Origin: Bemisia tabaci
Taxonomy: Eukaryota > Arthropoda > Insecta > Hemiptera > Aleyrodidae
Direction: 5' to 3'
Assembly (NCBI RefSeq): GCF_918797505.1
Contig: NC_092800.1
Coordinates: 44,819,864 to 44,883,863 of the forward strand
Length of the DNA: 64,000 nucleotides
Shown: piece by piece, positions 12,345 through 23,651 of the stretch
Position numbering within the stretch: position 1 is the first letter of the stretch
How the letters are laid out: each line of letters starts with the position of its first letter
Notes under the pieces: model-generated
Told to the model about the DNA's origin: nothing
What the model saw: only the letters and a program-made list of their open reading frames with translations
The model's database searches: none
Position numbers and translations under genes: made by a program

Positions 12345-12625
12345 TTTTCTCTCGGGAGAAAGTGTCCTCGAGAGAGAAATTTATTCTACCGGGAGAGAAA
12401 ACTATCCTCTCGGGAGGAAAAACTTTTCTCTTGGGAGAGAAAACTATTCTCTCGGAAGAAAAACTATTTTCTTGGGAGAGAAAACTATTTTCTTGGGAGA
12501 GAAAACTATTTTTTCGGGAAAGAAAACTATTTTTTCCGGAAAGGAAACTATTTTCTTGGGAAAGAAAACTTTTTTCTCGGGAGAGACAACTATTCTCTCG
12601 GGAGAGTAAATTTTCCTCTCGTATG
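12345..12625. repeat. 24-bp minisatellite, about 11 units
   Basis: The unit is close to TCTTGGGAGAGAAAACTATT plus four bases. Because 24 is a multiple of three, all plus frames and one minus frame stay open (ENYFLG/SWERKLF-type peptides), which is not evidence of coding. Confidence 0.75.
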
Positions 12626-12715
12626 AGAATAATTGAGGAGCCTCCCTCCTACCTGAGAGGAAATTTATCAACATTCGAATACGATTACAGCTTTTTTACT
12701 TAGCACGGCAGGGCA

Positions 12716-13121
12716 GTGAAGGGTATCTTTAATATCCGTAATATCGGTTTCCGTCCGCCAGAGAAGATTCCATATTTTTGTCGAAATTCATCCATCCGTC
12801 TCGAAATATCCCAGGTATGAGAAAACCGGTGCATTTTCCGTGCGACCAGGTGGCTGCTCACAGCCGTCCTTTGACGGGACGGGTGGCTTTTCAACGGGAT
12901 AACACTCAAGGGCAGGTGCGACTGCAGATGTCCTCTCTCTCTCTCTCTCGATCCCTCGAGAACTTGGCGGTTGGAAAGAGACAGAGACAGGGGTCATCTC
13001 CGCCTCGAGCCCGGAGCCGTGTCCTTTGTTAACATGTGCGTTTAATAAGCGGCAGAGCGAGAGGGGAACTTCCCGGATCCGTCCTCCGCGGGGATTATAT
13101 CTTGCAATTTTAGAGCGTACC
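12716..13121. other. Unique GC-rich island
   Basis: Non-repetitive except a short (CT)n at about 12937-12957. A minus-strand frame of 136 codons (13198-12788) crosses into the MITE at 13122 and shows no domain. It could be regulatory. The island resumes after the MITE to about 13640. Confidence 0.3.
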
Positions 13122-13366
13122 TGCCGCGCAGTGGATCGAGTCAATGCGAGAGATCGGACAAAATTTGGAAACTTTAAAAGATTAAAACTCCGTTTCAAAC
13201 AAAATTTTGAGGTTTTGAAAGTTGTTCCATTGGCTTACTCGTGAAATTTTGTTTTAGAATCACCCGTTAAAATTTAAAATGTGAAGAATTAAACATCAAA
13301 ATTTGTGGTTTTAGTAAAAAAAATCATGTGCGACCTCTCTGATTGACTCGATCCACTGTGTGGCGG
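13122..13366. mobile_element. CAGTGGATCGAGTCAAT MITE (copy 1)
   Basis: The ends GCCGCGCAGTGGATCGAGTC and GACTCGATCCACTGTGTGGC enclose 245 bp with a GAGAGATCGGACAAAATTTG subterminal word. It is inserted between two GC-rich unique stretches. Confidence 0.65.
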
Positions 13367-13877
13367 GAGGCGGGGTCGAACTGGAGGGCTGAGGAGCTTA
13401 AAAGTCGCTTCGCTTGTCTCTTTTTCAGTCCCGCGTCTTCAGCCATATTAAAGTTTATCCTGCCTTGCTCTGGAGCCTTGCTGCCAGGTTTCCTGCACGT
13501 CTTGGAATATACGTGGACATTTTTGTACGAATCGATGACAATGGGGGATGTTGATTGTAAGATTTTTCCAAACTCGAGAAAAAGTCAGTTGCAAACGTCA
13601 AAGAAGTCGCATTTTGATGATTGAGGCTCACACAGGATGTCCTATAGGGTTGAATGGCCAGAGCTTGGATCTTTTCTTTGTACAATTTTTTTCAAAAGTG
13701 CTCCTTGGTTGGAGCTAGGGCTCCTCGACCGAAGTTTTTGGGGAATCGTAGTTTCTTCTAAGACTTTAGCAAACCTCGTGAAAAGTGACTGCCCCCTCAT
13801 GAGTTTTAGCGTTCCATTCATGTTGACCCTAAAGATCTAATTTCAACTATTCTAATGATTTTAATTTTAATTTTCAG

Positions 13878-13969
13878 GGTTCATTTTACAAGAGTTATTT
13901 CATGTTCTGAATGAATTGAGGAAACGGAAGAAGTGTAGTAAAAACAAAAGCTCCATTGCTGAAATTAAG
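13878..13969 (+). CDS. Internal exon, SmydA-like SET/MYND protein (exon B)
   Basis: The exon encodes 30 residues, FILQELFHVLNEL then a basic stretch RKRKKCSKNK then SSIAEIK. A polypyrimidine tract and acceptor (ttttaattttcag) precede it and the donor GTAATT follows it. It enters with two bases that complete a Gly codon with the G at 1280 and leaves in phase 0, exactly as needed for the last exon at 30792. The helix after the R-x-R-G turn matches the expected position of the penultimate helix of SmydA proteins. The basic loop in place of the usual longer linker is a feature of this copy. The intron before it is about 12.6 kb and the one after about 16.8 kb, both filled with MITEs. There is no internal stop or frameshift, so the exon looks intact. 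Confidence 0.6.
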
Positions 13970-14630
13970 GTAATTTTTGACACTTTTTGATCTATTGGGG
14001 TGTAATGAGCCATTGACGCTTTTTTACCGTAAAACATCTCGGAGTAAAATCCACAGTAAATTTCACCTCGAAACCTACCCCCCCCCTCCCAATTCCAGAA
14101 CGATATCGATGAGGAATGAAATTTGATTACAAAGAGCGCAGAATAAACCGCAAAAAGGTTTATTTTGTTCTATTGGCAGAATTTTCTCCGCAAAAAAGTT
14201 AATTTTACACTACATTCAAACGTCAAAAATGAATTTCGGATCCGCTCTTGTTCGTTCGAAGATTTCCTCTCATCTTTATTTTTCCTTTTTAACAAAAGCA
14301 AACATACATTTGGACTTGAATGAAAAATTAAAATTACATTTCTCGCGGAAAAATCGCGACGGATTGCAAAGTGTTCTATTTGCTCTTGGTCCAGACAAAC
14401 AGTGCATAAAAGGGGCCAAAACCTGCAAAATGCATTTTCATTTCCGATCTCTTCTTGAGACGCTTTTTCAAATGTAATTCCAAAATGTTGCTTAGTTTTA
14501 TATTGTGTGCAGATATTTGACGTAGCACTGCAATATGCTGCTCAGAAATGCTGAACATAAGTTCACAATTTCAAAATTTATCATTTCATCCGTGTACAGT
14601 CGAATTATTCTCCAAAAGTTAAAATCCTCC
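13970..14630. other. Start of intron 2, no gene seen
   Basis: AT-rich unique sequence with frames of 60-82 codons on both strands and no family. A half copy of the GGCGCCTACAAACC palindrome follows at 14631-14880. Confidence 0.4.
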
Positions 14631-15405
14631 TTAATAAGAATATTCAACTGACGATGATTCCATTTGCAACTTTACAATGGGCCTGTTGCATACTTTTGCT
14701 GGAGCAGTAATAAGAGTTTTTCTTTCAGTAAATGTCTCAAAAATCAAGGCGAGCGCATTGCGCAATGCGTGAAGTATCCCTGTTAGGTTTGTAGGCGCTA
14801 ATGCAACTATTCCACCACGAAAGTATTGCACAGTATCAAATGTAATTGAAGGCGCACTAACGTATGAAACTTGACTGTTACCGTCATGGTGTCAGGAGGT
14901 ATTTTTTAACGAGGAGCTTGAATCTCAACTTAAATTTTCAAAATTCAAAAATTCAAAATGGCAGGATTTGCTGAAAATGTTATCTTGAGACTTTCGAAAT
15001 TTAAGACGGTTGACTGCCTGACCCGCGCATCACCATGAAAAAAATGCTTATAATTTCAAATAAAATAATCGCTGGAATGGTGGAAGTTTACTCACTGAAA
15101 AACGATTTGTAAAGTTCCAAAGGGAGTCACCGTCAGTTGAGTCATAACCATAGGTGTCAGACGAGACCATTATCAACAAGCGAGAATTGCACAAAGTATT
15201 TACAATGATTATTAACAACTGATTACGTGCTTAATTCAAAATGTACATATCAGAATCTTGTTCTTTCACTAGAGCGTAGAAAATTTTTGCAGGCGGGTTA
15301 CCCGCAACGTATATACCTCCGTTTGAATGTTTTTCGCTTGGCTCATCCCATCACTAATTTATTGCAATATGGGGATGTTCAGTCAATTCATTAAATTACG
15401 CGCAT

Positions 15406-15408
<3 letters not shown>

Positions 15409-15448
<40 letters not shown>
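15409..15448. repeat. T40 homopolymer
   Basis: About 40 T residues directly before a CTGCCG-type MITE. A comparable A tract of about 29 is at 45841-45869. Confidence 0.85.
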
Positions 15449-15450
<2 letters not shown>

Positions 15451-15480
15451 CAAAATTCGTACGATTCTTCGCACACTATG

Positions 15481-15733
15481 TTGCCATGCTAAGGAAGCAC
15501 GCCGTATGAACATTTAAGAGTTGCCAAATTTACTTTGTTCAAATGTTCATGCCCGACAAAAGTTAGGAATATTTTTCCTTGAAATTTTCAAGAACTTTAG
15601 GCGAAATTGCTAACAAAATTACCTGAAAAATTGAAAGAGAAATACCCATAAGTTTACCAGGAAATCCGTGTATTATCAAAGGAAATTTGGCAACGACTGA
15701 AGGTTCATAAGGCGTTTTTCCTTAGCACGCCAG
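15481..15733. mobile_element. CTGCCG-type MITE (copy 3)
   Basis: The ends are TTGCCATGCTAAGGAAGCAC and CTTAGCACGCCAG. The flanks are TATG and CATG, three of four identical. It follows a T tract at about 15409-15448. Confidence 0.65.
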
Positions 15734-15908
15734 CATGTTCCTCCTGAGCGCTGCCTCCAATTTCTGATTTTTTGAATCCGTGCGATGTTTTATTTAAATC
15801 CATCGTGACAAGAGACTCGGGACTCGAAAGAACCCTTGAAGAAGCCTCCTAAACTTTGCCCGAAAGTTCCCGTTCCGGGAAGCCAAGGTTGTTTGGATTG
15901 GCGGAAGG

Positions 15909-16072
15909 CAGTGGCGTGGCGTGAACAATCGATTATCGATATTTTCCTATTTGAAGCTATGGTAAAGAATCGATTATTAGGGTGTTCGCTGCGAAAACCC
16001 AGTTTATCGATCTTTTTCCATAGGTTTAAATGGCAGATCTATCGATATATCGCAAAGCACGCCATGCCACTG
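15909..16072. mobile_element. hAT-like MITE (copy 2) with flanking direct repeat
   Basis: It begins CAGTGGCGTGGCGTG and ends GCCATGCCACTG. The 9-bp GGCGGAAGG occurs directly on both sides (15900-15908 and 16073-16081), which is a target-site duplication of 8-9 bp. It is inserted in an otherwise unique GC-rich island. Confidence 0.7.
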
Positions 16073-16081
16073 GGCGGAAGG

Positions 16082-16440
16082 TGGGGTGTCGGGAGGCGTT
16101 GTTTGGCCGGGAGCGGGCCGAGGTTTCGGGCCGGCTAATTCCCTCAATTAGTCAACGGTAATTTAATTCTTAAAACATTAACTCCGCCCGGGACGGGGCT
16201 TCTCGCATTTGCGGCTCTCATTAAGAGCGATTCGGCGGCCGATGGCGCAAGAAGGGGAAGGATGGGGAACGGAGGCGAGGGTAGGCGGATTTGCCGCCTC
16301 GTCCTATATTCGGAGGGGTGGATTTTCGGGGGTGCTGTCAAATCGACCCAACGCTTCGGAGAATTGTGTAAAATTAGAGCTCTGCGATTATAGTGTAATG
16401 GACCACTAGACAAGGTACGAATTTAACATTCTGATAAATG
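16082..16440. other. Unique GC-rich island split by a hAT-like MITE
   Basis: Together with 15830-15908 it forms one GC-rich unique stretch interrupted by the MITE 15909-16072. It contains CCGGGACGGGGC and GCGATTCGGCGGCCGATGG. No convincing frame. Confidence 0.3.
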
Positions 16441-16444
16441 TTTC

Positions 16445-16850
16445 TTAAGGTGATTCGTCAAGCTCAAGTGACGTTGTCGAACTGGAATGCAATAAATCGC
16501 ATCGATCAGGTCCAAATTATTGGCAGATTTTGAATTTTCAACAAAAAAAAGAGAACGATAGGCCCTGCGCATAATCCTAAAGGAGCATTCAAAACCTAAA
16601 AATCGGCTAAATTCAGAGGAATGAAAGCAGAATAGTGTTTGGAAAAAAACCTCGCATTCGATGCAGAAATTGATGGCTGTATCGAATTTTGCCGATTTTT
16701 AGGTTTAGAATTATATTTTAAGCTTATGCGCAAGGACTATCGTTCTTTTTTTGCTGAAAATTCAAAATCTGCCAAGAATTTGGACCTAATTGATGCGATA
16801 TATCGCATGCCAGTTCGACCACGTCACCTGAGCTCGACAAATAATCCTAA
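16445..16850. mobile_element. Related TTAA MITE, diverged subfamily
   Basis: It starts TTAAGGTGATTCGTCAAGC and is palindromic through ATCGCAT-type inner repeats. The outer 20 bp keep the family start but the next 20 bp (caagctcaagtgacg) differ, so it is a separate subfamily. Confidence 0.55.
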
Positions 16851-17702
16851 CCAGAATTTTACGAAGAACACGGTTTTTGCGACCAAAGTTACTGACGTCA
16901 ACTCCTAATTAACTTATTATTGTTTTTATTTTACATTGGTTACGGGGATTTTGAATTGCCCGGGCAATTCTTTATATGTGAGTCAAATAGCGCCTCACAA
17001 CAGTTTTGGTAGAATTCTCAATCGAGCATTGTGCCTTTCCCACTCTTTATCGTTCAAACGGTAAACAATTTGCTACAGCTGAGTCAAAGCGTCAAGATTG
17101 AAGTTGCCATATTTTTGTATCTAAGGGATCGTCATAGTAAAGTTTAGTGTGTAATTTGACTCAAGTAGACTATTGTGTTTTCATAAGCGGGAGGTTTGAA
17201 TTCACTCGTTAAGAACAGTAAATATCTTAGTTAGGAGTTGTCGCGGAAACCGCGTTCTAAGTGACATTTTGGTTAGAAAATATGTATCAGAACTTCATGC
17301 CTTTGTGTGGTGGTCCATTGAGGCGTTGGGTGCAGAAAAGGCATTTTTTGTTGCGTTATTTTGGAATCTCCACCGTCATTTGATATTTTAGAGAAGGGAC
17401 TAATGATTGAATTTTCTGAAATTTTTCAAATTTCAGCATCGTAAAATCACGAAGAAAATTCAGTAAAAATTAAAACGAATTCCATACATTTGCTTTATTT
17501 ACAATGTATGGAACATCAGTGGTGACTCCGAGACGGTAGCTAGACATGTAACCGAATGTTATTTTATCCTATGCCTAGTCTGGCCAACTAATTCAATACA
17601 AATCATACTTTGGCTGTGTTGCTCACGTAGCCCTTTAAGCACCGCTACAAATCAGAACGGAAACAACACAACACGGAAATAGAGTGAGAAAGGACTCTCT
17701 TT

Positions 17703-18105
17703 GATGACGGCGCAGAGATACAAATATTCCTGCTTGATAGATGTCCGTGTTGTATCTGTAAAATTGAAAGTGCGATGCGTGAACTTGCAATGCTCCGCTC
17801 TACGCCTTCAATGAGGTATCACTCGATTCGGGAGGAAAGGCAAAAAACAAGGCTCGATTACATCTTTCCTTTCTTCGACTGTTTCGCTAACGTTGCGCTT
17901 GAAGAACCACTACAAATAATACAAACGGACCAAAAACGGGAAATGGAGCAAGGGAAGGCTACGCGCTGATGACGGCGCAGAGATACTACTATTCGTGCTT
18001 GATGGATGTCCGTGCTGCATCTGCAAAATTGAAGGCGCTATGGTGCGATGCGTGAACTCGCAAATGCTCCTCTCTATACTGCCAATGAATTGTCGCTCTG
18101 ATTCG
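17703..18105. repeat. Direct duplication of about 135 bp, offset about 265 bp
   Basis: TGATGACGGCGCAGAGATAC with TTGATAGATGTCCGTG and GCGATGCGTGAACT at 17703-17835 recurs at 17968-18105. Bases just before each copy are also partly similar, so the duplicated unit may be the full 265 bp. Confidence 0.6.
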
Positions 18106-18627
18106 AGAGATGAGTTTTAAGGTACAGACCAAAGAACGTCACTCCTTCCTTCAGATATGTTAATATTTGATTTTCTCTTTTTTTTTTATCAGATGCCCTA
18201 TTCTTTTTATAAGATGTATTCCTAAGAATTGATTGTATTTTCAGGAGGGTGCAGACCTGTATCACCGGTGTGGCGAGCAGAGGGTGGTGGAAGTTAAAAC
18301 AATCAGATTTTAGTGTTACGTGTCCTTAAAGAACGCATTTTTATTCGAAGAAAATATAGATCGCATTCAGCAAAAAGGAAATACCGTGATTACAGCATTG
18401 TGAAAATGTTGTTTCTTCATACTTATCTAAAAAAATCTCTCAGAATGGCAAATATTTTATGCTCCCCACCAAAAAAAAAATTAATTTTAAGGAAAATAAT
18501 AGTGTACATTTTAATACTGTGCTTATTGAGTGTTTTTGAACAGGAAGAAGAAGTGCGCGATTTTGCAACTACTGTAATCGTGATGTTCCTTTTTGCTGAA
18601 TGCGATTCAAGTCTCAAAGACATTTGG

Positions 18628-19395
18628 ATCGCATTTTGCAAAAAAGAACCAAGAGCTTTCCGATGTTGCTAGGATTGTGCAACTCACATCCTACACCAAA
18701 AATTACTGAAATCATGTAAGAAATTGAAATTACAAAGATAATTTTTGTCTTGAATTCGCAGTTTTTTGGGAGTAAAGATAAATCGACGGTGCAAGTCGGC
18801 AATCACATAACTCGTTTGCGGTGTCTGAAAATCTCCGCAACTATGTTATTTTTTTAAAGGAGAACAAATGGACATGATTCCTTGCAGTTTTTGCAGAATT
18901 TTCCTCGCACATAGAAGAAAAATCACGGCAGTTTTATGGAATTACCGTTGAGTAGTTTTCCGTTTAAAAAATAAAGTATGACAGGAAGTCTGCGACGTCG
19001 CAAATCGAGTTATGTGATTGCCGACTTTCACCGTCGAAATATTGTTTAGATGATTAGCTTACATTTCCAGGTGAAAAAAATCCCACAATCTTAGCGACAT
19101 TGGAATGCTCTTGGTTCCATTCTGCAAAATGCAGTCCATTTGGATTGCATTTTGCAAAAAGGAACCACTAACATTGCAATGATGCTAAGATTGTGCAACT
19201 TCATCCTTTCCAATAAAATTTCGGAAACTGAGAAAAACTATGAAATTTAGATAGTAATTTTGGTCTTAAATTTACAGTTCTTAGCGAGTAAAATAAGAAA
19301 CTATTAAGGGATAATCGGGTTTTTCCTCCAAGACAGAAGAAGAATCTTAGCAACATTGCAACGCTAGTGGTTCCTTTTTGCAAAATGCAATCCAT
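18628..19395. repeat. Two adjacent TTTGCAAAAAGGAACC hairpin elements
   Basis: Unit 1 (18628-19139) and unit 2 (about 19140-19395) each have ends CATTTTGCAAAAA(A/G)GAACC and GGTTCC...GCAAAATGCA, with the inner word GATGCTAAGATTGTGCAAC. Unit 1 hosts the MITE 18782-19037. A small related hairpin is at 28677-28816. Confidence 0.55.
18782..19037. mobile_element. TCGACGGTG(C/T)AAGTCGGC MITE (subfamily 2)
   Basis: The ends are TCGACGGTGCAAGTCGGC and GCCGACTTTCACCGTCGA. It is related to the AT-target family but the inner 20 bp differ (ATCACATAACTCG). It is nested in a TTTGCAAAAAGGAACC-type hairpin (18628-19139). Confidence 0.62.
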
Positions 19396-19761
19396 TTAAT
19401 ATTTACCTTGTCTAGTGGTCCACTTTCCTGACACGCATCGTGCAACTCGGCAACATGATTGGGGTGGGCGCGGGGGTGGTTCGGCGGGCGGGGGGGGGGA
19501 AGGGAGGCGGTTTTCCGTCGGAAAGTCGACCAAGGTCGCGGGACGTCGCCGTCCCTCGGGTCGGCCACTCCGCGCCAAAAATCCCACCTTCCCCGAACGA
19601 ATCATCGCGAAATCCCACATTTCCGCACCGAGCCGACAACCACCCCCTCCGCAACCCTATCGGTCGCACAACCCTCCGTATCGAGAATTTTAGCGAGTCG
19701 CTCTCGCTCCATTCTCGCCACTCGCAACTGGCGCTTGGCAATCCACAGACGTATCGTCATG
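19396..19761. other. Unique GC-rich island
   Basis: G-rich on the plus strand at 19460-19520, CpG-rich to 19700. Overlapping frames on both strands reflect composition. No family recognised. Confidence 0.3.
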
Positions 19762-20532
19762 GCGAATGGAGATGTTGCATATCGACGGTGAAACTACCAA
19801 ACCACGTATCTCGATTTGCGACGTCGCAGACTTCCCGTCATACTTCATTTTTTAAATGAAAAACTACTCAACGTCCAGTCTTGAAAATTTCTGTGATTTT
19901 TCCTCTTCGTGCGGAGAAAATTCTGTGAAAATTTCAAGGAATGATATTGATTTGGTCTACTTCAAATATATAAAATGCGAGCGTAGATTTTTAAACACCG
20001 CGAACGAGATACGTGGTTTGGTAGTTTCACCGTCGATATGTGAGGAATTTGCGATTTGACTGTTGATTCTTATGTGAAAGTTTGCGAGAAACACGATGGT
20101 CCTACTGGTTTTCTCTGAAATCAACTCCCAAGCTCAAAAAAGCTCTCAAATTGAGACCAAGATGGAGGGGATATCCCACGTTATCCTGAGAGTCCACGTC
20201 TACATCAAGACAAACTCTCCATGCAAATATAGGGAGCAAATACATCAGCAGGGATGCCTTGTTTTCAGTTTTAGAGTCTGCAAATAAAGTGGCAGCCCTG
20301 TCAATGTATTTGCACCCTATCTTTGCATGGGGAGTTTGTCTTGGTGTAGACGTGGACTCTCAGGATAGCGTGGGATATCCCCTCCATTTTGGCCTCAACT
20401 TGAGAGCTTTTTTTGAGCTTGGGAGTTGATTTCAGAAAAAACCAGTGGCACCGTCGTGTTTTTTGCGAACTTTTACATAAGAATCAACAGTCAAATCGCT
20501 AATTCCCCACACATGCAACATCTCCATTGGTG
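19762..20532. mobile_element. Foldback element with arms of about 230 bp, interrupted
   Basis: Left arm: 19762-19780 plus 20038-about 20240. Right arm: about 20310-20532. The arms read AATGGAGATGTTGCAT then GATTTGACTGTTGATTC, through AAAAGCTCTCAA to TGCAAA at the loop. The arms are highly complementary. Confidence 0.7.
19781..20037. mobile_element. ATCGACGGTGAAAC MITE (copy 1), AT target, in a foldback arm
   Basis: 257 bp with ends ATCGACGGTGAAACTACC and GGTAGTTTCACCGTCGAT, and AT duplicated on both sides. It interrupts the left arm of the foldback 19762-20532. The right arm keeps the uninterrupted site. Confidence 0.75.
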
Positions 20533-20698
20533 CAAACCATTCAACCAGTAGATATAGTAATTAAGTATATTTTAATCGATGCATCTCCATATGTGATGTC
20601 AGAGGTGGTCACGCTCCTTCCTTGAATCCTATTCCTTTCTGGTGTATAACGATTAATCGAATTTCCGATTGTGGATTTGCTTAAGTTTCTGACTTGCT

Positions 20699-21267
20699 CT
20701 GCCGTGCTAAGGGAGAACGCCGTATGAACATTCGGGAGTTGCCAAATGGAGAATTTGCACACAAAAATTGTATTGCTCTATCTCAGAGTGCCTAATGAGC
20801 TGAGTTCGCAGTATTTTTCATAGTTTTCTTAGAACATGGGAAATTGTAGAAAAATGGATTTAAAAGTGAGAAAATTTCCCGCCTTGTGACGTCACCTGGC
20901 AGCATTTTCCATTTAAACACATGTATTTTAGCAAATTAGGTTATTTTGTCATAGTTCCTCTAATGATTGTCCAATTTTGAAACCAAGGATATCCTCGAAC
21001 TCAGTTTTCCTAGTAGTTTCATTTTAAAGATGAGATTTACAAAATTTAAGACACCTGCAAATTCTCTGTTTCCCTCGATGAAACATATATTTTTGACGAC
21101 ATTCATGCATATTTTTCCTTGAAATTTTCAAATATTTTAGATTGAATTTCGTACAAAATTGTCTGAAAATTTTAGAAAATAATATACACAATTTCCCCAG
21201 TAAATTCGGTTTTTCGGAGATTTGGCAACGTCTGAAGGCTCATACGGCGTTTTCCTTAGCACGGCAG
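20699..21267. mobile_element. CTGCCG-type MITE (copy 4) carrying a nested element
   Basis: The outer ends are CTGCCGTGCTAAGGGAGAAC and CTTAGCACGGCAG, with flanks TGCT and TACT. The host is split after GTTGCCAAAT by a 320-bp element at 20748-21066 and resumes with TTTCCCTCGATG. Confidence 0.7.
20748..21066. mobile_element. GGAGAATTTGC-type element nested in a CTGCCG MITE
   Basis: The ends are GGAGAATTTGCAC and GCAAATTCTC. The interior has GTGACGTCACCTGG and a stretch that reappears at 10253-10562 and 59243-59575. Confidence 0.65.
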
Positions 21268-21859
21268 TACTACCAACCTCCGTTACGATAAAACGAAACT
21301 TCCTTCAGGTGACGGTGTGCCTACAGCATATCAGTGCCCCAGAGGCAAAAGGGGCTGCACATCTATCCTTTCACGTTTCAACCTCGCACACTTTTTGTGA
21401 TTATCACTCTCGCTCAGTGTTTTAGGATTTTATGTATTTCTTTACACAGCGTGACAACATCGCATTGGAAAGTGCATGGAGATGATAGTATCTATCGTTG
21501 GATCCCGTTTGAACTGATAACGCTCCTTGATTCCACCCAGTCACCGAAATATGACACGTCTGAATTGAAATTAGTGACCTCTTGTCAGCTGACGCGAACA
21601 GCAAATTAATTTTTTGTGATTTTAAAGTTTTTATCCTTCAGATTTTAGCGATGAATGAAAATGTTTCAAAATAATTAAAAGTGACAAGGGAAATGACAAA
21701 TTAGAATACAGAGGCACAAAGTTTTACAAATTTCGCGATCAAATAAAGGGTATAATTTCGAACAAGCTACCCATAGGTAATGCTGTTAAAAAAGCATTTC
21801 CCGGAATAATCGAACAGGAGCCCAATGCTGTAGGATCAACGGGACTATAAACAGTGGTG

Positions 21860-22114
21860 AACGGTAACAGTCAATTTTCATATATACGTTAGTGCGCCTT
21901 CAATTACATTTGATACTGTGCAATACTTTCGTGGTGGAATAGTTGCATTGGCGCCTACAAACCTAACAGGGATACTTCACGCATTGCGCAATGCGTGAAG
22001 TATCCCTGTTAGGTTTGTAGGCGCCAATGCAACTATTCCACCACGAAAGTATTGCACAGTATCAAATGTAATTGAAGGCGCACCAACGTATGAAAATTGA
22101 CTGTTACCGTCATG
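21860..22114. mobile_element. Large palindrome with GGCGCCTACAAACC core
   Basis: The arms run from ACGGTAACAGTCAATTTTCA to its complement. The centre (21951-22024) is TTGGCGCCTACAAACC with GATACTTCACGCATTGCG and the exact inverse. A half copy is at 14631-14880. It separates two copies of a MULE-coding stretch. Confidence 0.7.
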
Positions 22115-22322
22115 GTGTCAGGGGGTAATTTTTAACGAGGAACTTGAATCTCAACTCAAATTTTTAAAATTTGAAAATCCAAAATGAAAGAATTTGCCAA
22201 AAATGCTATCTTGGGATTTTCAAAATTTAAGACGGTTGACCTCCTGACCCATGTATCACCATGAAAAAATGCTCATAATTTCAATTAATCGCTAATTGAT
22301 GGGTAGGGTATTGATAGGGTAT

Positions 22323-22745
22323 AGTTTTGAACAAGCTGCCCATAGGTAATGCTGTTAAAAAATCATTTCCAGGAATAATTTTGAGGGCTTGCAAGTTTCA
22401 TTTACACCAATGTTGGTTACAGCGTATTCGCCTCTCAAATACCCTACGATGTGCATACCATTACAAAATCGACGGCGTCGGTGAAATATGTCGAATAAAA
22501 CTGTGGCTAAAATCATTTTCCTCGTTGTCATATCTATATCCTGCCGATGTAGCATATCTGCATTTCAGAAATTGAAAAATATAATACCACCTTTTCCTGA
22601 CTGCGCAAAATTCACAGCATATGTAGAAAAAAACTACATTAACACCACTTCACTTTTTCCGCCCACTTAATGGGTGTGTCCTTGAACTGATATTGAGTTC
22701 ACTTCAACAAATGGAGTCGAAAGCTTTCAGAACAAGCATCAGCGG
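22323..22745 (+). pseudogene. Decayed MULE transposase fragment (C-terminal part)
   Basis: Across shifting plus-strand frames the segment reads NAVKKSFPGII, ACKFHLHQCWLQRI, EICRIKLWLKSF, then IIPPFPDCAKFTAYVEKNYI, then STNGVESFQNKH. This is the order seen in the catalytic-to-C-terminal part of FLYWCH/MULE-type transposases: the C-x-F-H-x-x-Q block, a W-L-K block, the Y-x-x-x-N-Y-I block and T-N-x-x-E-S-F. At least two frameshifts and several stops break it, so it cannot make protein. The first block (NAVKKSFPGII) is also present at 21765-21830, on the other side of an inverted-repeat element. It lies inside intron 2 of the SmydA-like gene. Confidence 0.6.
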
Positions 22746-23651
22746 TTAATAACACACATCATTTCCATCATGTTTTTTTTACAGTGTCGCAATTTCATGC
22801 ACATGCAAATGTGTGGCAAAGTATAGGCGTGCGAGGATGAAATTCGGAATGTGTGCGAGGATGATAATGGTCGCAAAAGTGTGCGAGGATGAAAGCCTCC
22901 CCCAAAGGATACCTGACTCCACTTCAGAATTTTCGAGATTTCAGGGGAAAACCGCGCATCAACCTAATTAATTGCAATAAAAGTCGCAATTTTTGAAAAC
23001 CCGTATCTCATAATCGGCGTAAGATAGGGCTACCAATAGAGAATTTGCAGGTGTCTGAAATTTGATGAATTTTGTGTTTAAAGGGAATTCACTGAGTGAA
23101 CTGAACACGAGGATACTCTCGGTTCATGAATTTGACTATTATTGAAGAAGTGCCACCATAGTGCCACCATTCATCATCTCCTGCCACAGGAAACATTTCT
23201 GCCAAGTTTTCATTTTAAAATGAAGCAAATTAATGAGTTTAAGACTGATGACTCCCGACACTTTGATGCTACTTTGATCGGAATTGATTCGGGAATTTGA
23301 TCGTCTATCCAGGGCTAAAGTGATAGATGCGAACGTTTGTCAAAATTCATCAAGCAACTGAGTTTAGCTCTTGACCTTAGCAGGGTGTGTTGCAACACTG
23401 CCGATCTGGTCAAAAAATTTGACCAAATCCCCTCGTATTCCTCTGATTTTACATCAATTCACTCCTTCCTCGTTAAAACCTGAGGTCGATTCATATCAAA
23501 CAATAAACTTTTTTTAACCAATAACACGAAATTATTAGAGTAACTTAAACGACGCGCCTAGCTTCGGCTAATCCAGCCTTGGTCCACTCCTTACCATTCC
23601 TTTTTATCCATGATCTGCACTTTTAAAGACTCCCCTCCCCTGGTTTTATAT

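Noticed and set aside
12276..12703. Frames of 102-116 codons with SWERKLF or ENYFLG repeats
   Set aside because: Produced by the 24-bp minisatellite, which is open in several frames at once.
18313..18672. 119-codon plus-strand frame
   Set aside because: Its ends are an inverted pair (GCATTCAGCAAAAAGGAA and complement), so it is the inside of a hairpin repeat.
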